This document shows, piece after piece, positions 1-6,468 of a stretch of DNA of 14,680 nucleotides (the stretch's first letter is position 1; each line of letters starts with the position of its first letter). This stretch comes from Oscillospiraceae bacterium. Its GTDB lineage: Bacteria; Bacillota; Clostridia; Oscillospirales; Oscillospiraceae. The position numbers and the translations under genes were made by a program. Where the stretch lies: positions 1-14,680 of the forward strand of contig JAFNXT010000167.1 in assembly GCA_017378975.1 (NCBI GenBank), given 5' to 3'. The notes beneath the pieces were generated by a model. That model did no database searches, was not told where the DNA came from, and saw only the letters and a program-made list of their open reading frames with translations.

Positions 1-189
1 AAGGTCCTTCGGCTGTTGGTGCCCGTGGGAGCGGTGGCCTATCTTCTCTTCGGCAGGAAAGAGCGGAAGCAGGAGACACCGTGGGTGGTGGATGTGCCTG
101 CGGTAGAGTCTTCGGTGGTATCTGGGGAAGTGGAAGATCCTCCGGAGGAGATGACAGAACGGACCGATGATGGTCAAGTGACGACTTGA
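1..189 (+). CDS. 3' end of unidentified membrane-anchored protein
   Basis: Frame 1 is open from the window edge to a TGA at 187-189, giving the last 62 residues of a protein whose start lies outside. The fragment begins with a hydrophobic stretch (VLRLLVPVGAVAYLLF) followed by a basic cluster (GRKERKQE), the pattern of a final membrane helix with a positive-inside border. A roughly 35-residue acidic tail rich in E, D, V and T follows and is probably disordered and cytoplasmic. A strong terminator 65 bases downstream in the same orientation supports this being a real gene end. I do not recognise the family; too little is present to name a function. Confidence 0.55.
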   Translation, partial: KVLRLLVPVGAVAYLLFGRKERKQETPWVVDVPAVESSVVSGEVEDPPEEMTERTDDGQVTT

Positions 190-214
190 AGAGACAGACC
201 GGACCATGGATCGC

Positions 215-234
215 GGCGGAGGCATGCCTCCGCC
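215..234. repeat. 20-bp perfect palindrome between gene end and terminator
   Basis: GGCGGAGGCATGCCTCCGCC is its own reverse complement. It lies 26 bases after the stop of the leftmost gene and 20 bases before the main terminator stem. No T-run follows, so alone it is not a typical intrinsic terminator. It may form a small RNA hairpin that protects or pauses the 3' end. Confidence 0.4.
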
Positions 235-253
235 CTACACGGACTTGATGAGG

Positions 254-311
254 CACGGGGCCGAAGCAAAACTTAGGTTTTGCTTCGGCCCCGTGGTGTT
301 ATTTTTTTATT
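254..311 (+). terminator. intrinsic terminator of the leftmost plus-strand gene
   Basis: A perfect 19-bp stem (254-272 with 277-295, core GGGGCCGAAGCAAAAC) and a TTAG loop are followed on the plus strand by a T-rich tract, 299-311, with seven consecutive T at 302-308. The hairpin also lies just past the MATE stop on the other strand, but no T-run follows it in that direction. It should therefore work best for the plus-strand gene and may only weakly end MATE transcription. The T-tract doubles as the last codons of the MATE gene. Confidence 0.85.
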
Positions 312-1639
312 GTCCGCATGACGTGGAGATGGATCGGGATGGCGCAAAGAAGGGTACACAGGTCAGCGGTGGATTGGGCCATCTGGATGCCGGTGAGGCC
401 CAGAAGGGAAGACAGGATCCACAGAGCCGGGATGAAGAAGATGCCCTGCCGGGCGGCGGACAGGAAGGTGGCGGGCACCGTGCGGTCCACGGACTGCTCC
501 ATCATATTGCTCATGACGACCCAGCTTTGGGCAGGGAAGGTCAGGCATTGGAAACGAAGGGCGGCGGCACCGCAGGCGATGACTTCCGGGTCGTCACGGA
601 ACAGGGCGATCAGCTGCGGGGCGAAGGCGAACATCAGGGCACCGGCGCCGGTCAGGAAGACCACGGAGGTCTTGACGCAGAACCAGAAGCCTTCCTTCAC
701 CCGGTGATAGAGCCCGGCTCCGTAGTTGAAGCCGCAGACCGGCTGGAAGCCCTGACCGAAGCCGATCATGGTGGAAGCTCCGAACATCATGATCCGCTGG
801 ACCACGCCCATGGCGGCGATGGCTGCATCGGAGTAGCCGCCGGCGGCGTGGTTCAGGCAGATGGTGGCAAGAGAAGCAAGGCTCTGACGGGCCAGAGAGG
901 GCAGGCCGCCCCGAAGGATCTGGATCAGATAGAAGAGTCGAAAGCGTACTTTGGACAACTGGATCTTCAGGTTGTCTCCACGGGCGCAACCGATGTAGAG
1001 AAGGCAGAAGCTGACGAACTGGCTGATGATCGTGGCCCAGCCGGCACCGGCGACCCCCATTTTGAAATAGAGGATCAGGATCGGGTCCAGCGCGATGTTC
1101 AGTATGGCACCGGTGACGATGCCCACCATGGCATAGGCGGCGCTTCCCTGATAGCGGAGCTGATTGTTCAGCACCAGAGAAGCGGTCATCCACGGGGCGC
1201 CCAGAAGGATCGGGCGGAGGTAGGCTCTGGTGTCCGGCAGGATCGTTTCGGTGGCACCCAAGAGCAAGGAAAGCGGGTCCAGAAAGATATTGCCCAGCAC
1301 CGCGATCACGACACCTGTCAAGAGGGCACCGTAGAAGCCGGTGGCGGCCATGGTGGAGGCTTCCTCATAGTTCTTTTGACCCAACTGACGGGAGATGTAG
1401 TTCCCACTGCCGTGACCGAAGAAGAAGCCGATCGCCTGGATCACTGCCATCATGGAGAACACTACACCCACGGCGGCGGTGGCGGCGTTGCTTTTGAGCA
1501 TGCCGACGAAGAAGGTATCGGCCATGTTGTAGAAGGCGGTCACCAGCATGCTGATGATGCAGGGGATCGCCAGCCGGAGGATGAGTCCCCGGACCGGGGG
1601 CTGGGTCATGGCAAGATATTTCTGTTCCTGCGGATCCAT
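299..1639 (-). CDS. MATE-family multidrug/sodium antiporter
   Basis: 446-residue polytopic membrane protein of the multidrug and toxic compound extrusion family, which exports cationic drugs or metabolites in exchange for Na+ or H+. The family's typical length is about 450 residues with 12 membrane helices, and hydrophobic segments run throughout. Family hallmarks are the first-helix segment YNMADTFFVG (residues 37-46), the end of the first half (LDPILILYFKMGVAGAGWAT, about 184-203) and GFGQGFQPVCGFNYGAG (294-310) in the second half. The start at 1639 is chosen over upstream in-frame codons because AGGAGGT (1648-1654) sits 8 bases before it and the preceding 28 codons overlap the promoter. 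The protein ends in Ile-Lys-Lys. It is a single gene divergent from the giant secreted protein. The substrate cannot be read from sequence. Confidence 0.93.
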   Translation of the reverse strand: MDPQEQKYLAMTQPPVRGLILRLAIPCIISMLVTAFYNMADTFFVGMLKSNAATAAVGVVFSMMAVIQAIGFFFGHGSGNYISRQLGQKNYEEASTMAATGFYGALLTGVVIAVLGNIFLDPLSLLLGATETILPDTRAYLRPILLGAPWMTASLVLNNQLRYQGSAAYAMVGIVTGAILNIALDPILILYFKMGVAGAGWATIISQFVSFCLLYIGCARGDNLKIQLSKVRFRLFYLIQILRGGLPSLARQSLASLATICLNHAAGGYSDAAIAAMGVVQRIMMFGASTMIGFGQGFQPVCGFNYGAGLYHRVKEGFWFCVKTSVVFLTGAGALMFAFAPQLIALFRDDPEVIACGAAALRFQCLTFPAQSWVVMSNMMEQSVDRTVPATFLSAARQGIFFIPALWILSSLLGLTGIQMAQSTADLCTLLCAIPIHLHVMRTIKK

Positions 1640-1670
1640 TCGTGTCCACCTCCTGGGTTCGTTTGTCTCT

Positions 1671-1679
1671 ATTATAGCA
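1671..1679 (-). promoter_or_regulatory. extended -10 promoter of the MATE gene
   Basis: Read on the minus strand this is TGCTATAAT, a perfect extended -10 (TGnTATAAT). The -35 region is poor (TTCCAT at 17-bp spacing, 1694-1699), as expected when an extended -10 compensates. Transcription would start near 1664, about 25 bases before the MATE ATG, leaving little more than the ribosome binding site as leader. Confidence 0.75.
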
Positions 1680-1739
1680 AAATCTGGGGTGGGATGGAAG
1701 ACGATGTGGGAAATTCTGTGCATTGTTTATGACGAAGCC

Positions 1740-1768
1740 TTGATTTTTGGGCAGGATCGCTGTATGAT
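1740..1768 (+). promoter_or_regulatory. sigma-A type promoter of the two giant secreted-protein genes
   Basis: TTGATT (1740-1745), a 17-bp spacer and TATGAT (1763-1768) resemble the housekeeping consensus. The predicted start is near 1775, about 29 bases before the ATG at 1804. An ideal AGGAGGT at 1790-1796 lies 7 bases before that ATG. The promoter is back to back with the MATE promoter; the two -10 boxes are about 85 bp apart. No clear operator repeat was seen between them. Confidence 0.7.
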
Positions 1769-1803
1769 ATGCATAGAAGTATGAAGTTCAGGAGGTATTT
1801 TTT

Positions 1804-4800
1804 ATGAAACGCATGACCGGGAAACGGATCGTGGCGCTGGTGCTGGCACTGTGTTTGGTGCTGGGACTGATGCCGTCGTTCCTCAGCGTGGAGGCGGAGG
1901 CCATCGGAGGTGTCAGCTCGCTGACCTGCTCCAGCTTCATCTCCAACAACATCGCACAGAAATATATCGATACCATGATGCGGTATCACCTGAACACGAA
2001 CTCCACTTTGCAAAGCACGCTGAACAGCGGCTTGTCCGTGGTGTTCATGTTCGAGGGCGGTTCTGACAACTACTGGAACGGCAGCACCTATGCCGACGCG
2101 GTAGGCGACGTTCGGAACCAGGCGGTATGTATCGTGGTCCAGCTGAACTCCAGCGGCAACGTTTACATCCCTTACTACTGCGAGAACAGCTCCTCGATCC
2201 CCGATGACCCCCAGAACTGCACCAACGGTGTGGCTTACTCCGGTGCCACCACGGTGAAGGATGGCATCTATTCCTTCTATACCTGGAACCACACCGGTCC
2301 TTACGGTGCCTTCCAGATCAATCTGGGTCAGGGTTATTACACTCCTGCCAATAACCTCAACGGCTACACCGCCGGTGCTTCCGGCCTGAACATCCATACC
2401 CGTTCCACCAATACCTGCGGCGGTGCCGCGGCGGGCTGGAACTGGTCTCTGGGTTGTCAGGTGATCGGCTCCGGCTACTACACCGGTAATGAATTCAACC
2501 AGTTCATGAAGGTCACCGCCGGTATCAGCTACAACGTGTGGCTGGACTACTACAACAAGTCCTTCAACACCATCACCACCGGCATCAACAAGGGCTACTA
2601 TGTGGTGGACCGCCAGCTGGGCAAGATGGATATCAACGGCAAGGATTACGGCAGCGGTTCTCTGATCCAGCTCTACAACACCACCGCGTTGACCAACATC
2701 ACTGCCAGCTCCACCACCGCCCGGCAGAACGCCGGCTTCTCCATGGACTATAAGGACCAGTGCGAGCGGTTTGCCTCCTACTGCACTCTGAACGTCACCG
2801 GCGCGGATACTCAGGTCCGGGGCGCGCCCTGCTCTGAGGGCTCGGATCCCGCTTCCACTCTGATCGAGACCCTGCAGCCCGGCAAGCAGGTCACGGCGGT
2901 GGGTATCTATAAGAACCTCTACGGCAACTACTGGTATGAGGTCCTGACCTCCACCGGCGATCTGGGCTATATCTACTCCGGCAATGTGGAGTATGTGGAG
3001 GATATCACCACGGATATCGCCCTGAACGGGGCCACGACGCCGGACAGCCATGTGAAGGGCGCGACCTTCTATGTCAATGGCACGGTGGCTACCAAATACA
3101 ATGAGATCACCTCGGTCTCCTGTTACATCTACAATGGCTTTGGTGAGAAGGGGGATCCGGTGACCGGCACCACGGAGAATACTTCGACGACTTCCTATGT
3201 GCTGAAGGGGAGCAAGGTGGACAATGACACCTGGATGGGCGCCCTTCCTCTGGGCAACTATACTTACTATCTGGCGGCGACTTATGCCAATCACTACGCT
3301 GCGGATCCCACCACTCTGAAGTCCAATACCGGTACTGTGGTGTTCAAGGATAAGCCCTTCGTGGTGGTCTCTTCGGCGGTGGATACCGCGACCTGTGCTC
3401 ACACCAATACCGATCACGTCATCAAGACATCTACCTGTCTGACAGATGGCCGGACGATCACTGCCTGTAGTACCTGCGGTCTGGTGGTGGATAAGGTGAC
3501 GAGCGGCGGTCACGCCTATGGCGCATGGAGCACCACCACTGCCCCCACCTGCACCAGGGAGGGCGTGTCCTCCCGGACCTGCTCCCGTTGTGGCGGAGTG
3601 GAGACCAAGGCTATCGATGCCAAGGGCCACAGCTACTCCACAGTGAAGCATCCTGCTACTTGCCAAAACTATGAGCGGTATGAGTACACCTGCTCTGTGT
3701 GCGGTCATAATTACAGCGTTTATGCCGATGAGATGATGACCCAGTGGTCTGAGGTCAAGCCTGAGGGCGTGGATGACAGCCTGATGGAGCGCAAGACCCA
3801 GTACCGCAGCTCTGTCTATGAGACCATCACCTCCGCTTCTGCTTCGGAGCCCGGCTACACGCAGATCGGTAAGAAGTGGATCAAGAATGGGACCAAGACC
3901 ATGCAGTATGTGGACCAGTGGCCTGAAGGCTTTTTGGATACCCACGCATTGTATTCCAAGTACGATAAGGGCCTCTTCGCGCCTGTGGAAGGGGAGACTG
4001 CTACCTCCAAGACGGAGTACACCACCACAAAGAAGCTGATCGGCTATGTGTATTACCACTGGTGTTACGGCTCCTATGCCGATGGCCCCATCAACCGTAC
4101 GACCTCCAAGGTCAATGACGGATCTCACACGACCTTCCATGCCTTCATGGCGGATCTGGCGACCATGGATCCCACGACCTTGACGGAGGCCTCGGACGGA
4201 TCTATGACCTATCCCCGGGCGGATGCCTGTACGGACTCCCACTGGTGGTACGCGATCCCTCTGTATGAGGATAGCTATACCACCTACGATGCCCAGTACA
4301 CCCATGAGCGCTGGACCGAGTGGTCCGAATGGGGCGACACGCCGATCTCCGCTTCCGGTACCCGGAAGGTCCAGGAACGGACCGTCTACCGTTATGTGGA
4401 TGCCAAGCTTGGGGACCACAGCTGGAGCGAGGGCGTTTGTACCGTCTGCGGCACCGCCTGTGAGCATAACTATGTGGACGGCTTCTGCGGCATCTGCGGC
4501 GAGGCAGAACCGGTGCGGAACTATTACCTCTTCGGTTTCATCAATGGCATGGACTATGCCTGCGAGGGCGACTACATGAACATGGGCCAGTATCTGTTCG
4601 TGGATGGGGAGCTCACGGTCACCTTCACGGAGGACAGCTATGTGGGTGTCAAGACCGAGGGGAACTACCGCTGGTATCTGACCAATGGGTTCCTTGGATG
4701 GGATGCCAAGTCCGCTACCCTCTATGACAGCAACACCCTGGCGGAGGCCGATAAGCTCTTCGTCCCGGGGCTCCACGAGATCACCTTCACCCTGACGGTG

Positions 4801-6375
4801 AACGAGGATGGGACCTTGACCTTGAGCTATGAGATCACCAAGTGCGCCCACGGCACCTGGACGGAAGGGGTCTGTACCAACTGTGGTATGCCCTGTAAAC
4901 ACAACTATTTCGCCAATGTATGTAAGATCTGCGGCTTCAAGAAGCCGGTGAAGGATATGTACCTGATCGGATTCATCAATGGCGCAGATCATGGATGCGA
5001 GGGCGACTACCAGAATCTTGGTGGATATAAGTTCGTGGGCGGCACGCTCACCACGACCTTCGCCAGTGACAGCTATGTGGCTGTCAAGTCCCATGATAAC
5101 ATGGACTGGTATATGACCAACGGCTGGCTGGGATATGATGTGACAGCCGCTACCCTTTACAACACCAACAGCGGCATCGTTGCTGAGAAACTGTTCGTCC
5201 CCGGCGGTCGGGAAGTCACTTTCCGTCTGATGGACAACGGGAATGATACCTACACCCTCAGCTATGTGGTGAAGGAATGTAAGCATCCGACCCACGATAC
5301 CAACGGTATTTGCACTGTTTGTGGTGAGAGCGTGAGCCATAAGTATGTGGGCGGTGTATGCTCCTGCGGCGCTAAGGATCCCAATGCCGTGACCGATCCC
5401 GGTCTGGCGCTCCAGTATCCCACCCTCAGCTTCGAGGACGAGATCTTCTACAACGTGTATTTCAGCGTGAAGGATACCTCTTCCGTTGAGGAGTTCGGTC
5501 TGATGCTCCTGTCCTCCCGGAACGATGCCGCCACCATGGCCGATGCCATCGGAACGGTGCCGGGATACATCACCAACGGCTCGGTGTATATGGTCAAGTC
5601 TGAGAGCGTGCCTGCCGCCCATCTGGGTGACACGGTGTATTTCAAGGTCTATGCCAAGCTGACGGACGGTACCTATGCCTATTCCTCTGCCGGCGGCTAT
5701 AACGCCAAGGCCTACGCCAATTCGATCCTCTCCGGCAACAACACCGCCGAGATGAAGGCGCTGGCGGTGGCCATGCTGAACTACGGTGCGGAGGCTCAGA
5801 AGTATTTCGGTCATAACACCGACAAGCTGGTGAACGCCAGCCTGACCGATGCCCAGAAGAAGCTGGTTGCTTCCTACAACGAGGCCATGATGGATGACGT
5901 GGTGAAGGCGGACAGCGCCAAGATCGGCGGCTTCGTGCGGAACAACGCCAACTTCAAGCAGTTGTATCCTTCTGTCTCCTTCGACGGCGCTTTCGCGATC
6001 AACTTCTACTGCACTCCCGCGATCACCGTAGACAGCGGCATGACGCTCTACTGGTGGGATGCGGAGGACTACGCCAACATCAGTATGTTCACCCTGGGCA
6101 ACGCCACGGGCAAGATGGTCATGACCGAGACCGGCGGCAACTACTGGGGTGAGGTGGCAGGGATCGCCGCCAAGGACATGGACAAGACCTATTATGTGTC
6201 CTGCGTGTTCAAGCATAACGGCACCTACACCACCACAGGCATCATCCCGTACTCTCTGGGCAAGTACTGTGAGGGCAAGGCTGCCGCCAGCGGCGATGCT
6301 CAGCAGGCCTTCGCTCAGGCCACGGTCGTGTACGGCTACTACGCCAAGGGCTACTTCGCATCCATCGCCGGATGA
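1804..6375 (+). CDS. giant secreted modular protein A with L,D-transpeptidase-like head
   Basis: 1,523 residues. A signal peptide (MKRMTGKR, hydrophobic core, AEA about 31-33) indicates export. Residues 37-300 form a head with H198 and a WSLGCQ motif (S215, C218). This spacing resembles the His-x(14-17)-[S/T]-H-G-C site of YkuD-type L,D-transpeptidases, though the second His is Leu. Then come an SH3-like domain (about 326-400), an Ig-like module (402-525), CxxC ribbon repeats (530-637), a Trp-rich domain bracketed by WSE motifs (640-870), two copies of a ribbon plus beta-rich unit of about 145 aa (872-1160), another ribbon (1160-1192) and a C-terminal domain (1195-1523). No LPxTG, dockerin or known wall-binding repeat is visible. 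The likely role is acting on or binding peptidoglycan peptides at the cell surface. The catalytic assignment is inferred; the CDS and secretion are near certain. Confidence 0.9.
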   Translation: MKRMTGKRIVALVLALCLVLGLMPSFLSVEAEAIGGVSSLTCSSFISNNIAQKYIDTMMRYHLNTNSTLQSTLNSGLSVVFMFEGGSDNYWNGSTYADAVGDVRNQAVCIVVQLNSSGNVYIPYYCENSSSIPDDPQNCTNGVAYSGATTVKDGIYSFYTWNHTGPYGAFQINLGQGYYTPANNLNGYTAGASGLNIHTRSTNTCGGAAAGWNWSLGCQVIGSGYYTGNEFNQFMKVTAGISYNVWLDYYNKSFNTITTGINKGYYVVDRQLGKMDINGKDYGSGSLIQLYNTTALTNITASSTTARQNAGFSMDYKDQCERFASYCTLNVTGADTQVRGAPCSEGSDPASTLIETLQPGKQVTAVGIYKNLYGNYWYEVLTSTGDLGYIYSGNVEYVEDITTDIALNGATTPDSHVKGATFYVNGTVATKYNEITSVSCYIYNGFGEKGDPVTGTTENTSTTSYVLKGSKVDNDTWMGALPLGNYTYYLAATYANHYAADPTTLKSNTGTVVFKDKPFVVVSSAVDTATCAHTNTDHVIKTSTCLTDGRTITACSTCGLVVDKVTSGGHAYGAWSTTTAPTCTREGVSSRTCSRCGGVETKAIDAKGHSYSTVKHPATCQNYERYEYTCSVCGHNYSVYADEMMTQWSEVKPEGVDDSLMERKTQYRSSVYETITSASASEPGYTQIGKKWIKNGTKTMQYVDQWPEGFLDTHALYSKYDKGLFAPVEGETATSKTEYTTTKKLIGYVYYHWCYGSYADGPINRTTSKVNDGSHTTFHAFMADLATMDPTTLTEASDGSMTYPRADACTDSHWWYAIPLYEDSYTTYDAQYTHERWTEWSEWGDTPISASGTRKVQERTVYRYVDAKLGDHSWSEGVCTVCGTACEHNYVDGFCGICGEAEPVRNYYLFGFINGMDYACEGDYMNMGQYLFVDGELTVTFTEDSYVGVKTEGNYRWYLTNGFLGWDAKSATLYDSNTLAEADKLFVPGLHEITFTLTVNEDGTLTLSYEITKCAHGTWTEGVCTNCGMPCKHNYFANVCKICGFKKPVKDMYLIGFINGADHGCEGDYQNLGGYKFVGGTLTTTFASDSYVAVKSHDNMDWYMTNGWLGYDVTAATLYNTNSGIVAEKLFVPGGREVTFRLMDNGNDTYTLSYVVKECKHPTHDTNGICTVCGESVSHKYVGGVCSCGAKDPNAVTDPGLALQYPTLSFEDEIFYNVYFSVKDTSSVEEFGLMLLSSRNDAATMADAIGTVPGYITNGSVYMVKSESVPAAHLGDTVYFKVYAKLTDGTYAYSSAGGYNAKAYANSILSGNNTAEMKALAVAMLNYGAEAQKYFGHNTDKLVNASLTDAQKKLVASYNEAMMDDVVKADSAKIGGFVRNNANFKQLYPSVSFDGAFAINFYCTPAITVDSGMTLYWWDAEDYANISMFTLGNATGKMVMTETGGNYWGEVAGIAAKDMDKTYYVSCVFKHNGTYTTTGIIPYSLGKYCEGKAAASGDAQQAFAQATVVYGYYAKGYFASIAG
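4417..5283 (+). repeat. tandem intragenic duplication in protein A (two ~145-codon units)
   Basis: Unit 1 spans 4417-4845 and unit 2 spans 4849-5283. Each has a short CxxC-HNY-CxxCG ribbon followed by a beta-rich domain opening with Y-L-x-G-F-I-N-G and CEGDY. Further shared landmarks are DSYV-x-VK, WY-[LM]-TNG-[FW]-LG, ATLY, KLFVPG and a final TLSY. The copies are clearly diverged, so this is an old domain duplication rather than a recent DNA repeat. Protein B lacks the unit. The fold is unrecognised; a ligand-binding beta-sandwich, perhaps for carbohydrate, is a guess. Confidence 0.75.
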
Positions 6376-6415
6376 CGTGCTTTTTGACCCGGATGGATCT
6401 TTTGATATCGAAATA

Positions 6416-6468
6416 AAGGAGGAGGGAAGAAACTGTGGCCTTGCGGCTACAGTTTCGTATGAGCTATG
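6416..6468 (+). promoter_or_regulatory. displaced ribosome binding site with intervening hairpin, gene B
   Basis: The only good Shine-Dalgarno sequence before gene B is AAAGGAGGAGG (6416-6426), 40 bases from the ATG at 6466. An in-frame TGA at 6460-6462 rules out an earlier start. A 12-bp hairpin (6429-6440 with 6445-6456, TTGC loop, one G-U pair) lies between them. When folded it leaves about 11 bases between the Shine-Dalgarno sequence and the ATG, close to normal spacing. Alternatively, a GTG at 6435, 8 bases after the Shine-Dalgarno sequence, could start a 61-codon overlapping frame ending at 6620. Confidence 0.6.

Noticed and set aside
206..1732. 508-codon open frame on the plus strand opposite the MATE gene
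   Set aside because: Composition is dominated by G, D, H and E, and it reads through the strong terminator at 254-311. MATE on the other strand is unambiguous.
3397..3720. CxxC repeats as cytoplasmic zinc-finger regulators
   Set aside because: They lie inside a secreted protein behind a signal peptide, and such GHxY...TC..CG repeats are common in clostridial surface proteins, so a structural metal or disulfide role is more likely.
6384..6411. Possible promoter for gene B (TTGACC, 16 bp, TATCGA)
   Set aside because: The -10 matches only three of six consensus bases and there is no TG extension. Co-transcription with gene A is the simpler reading.
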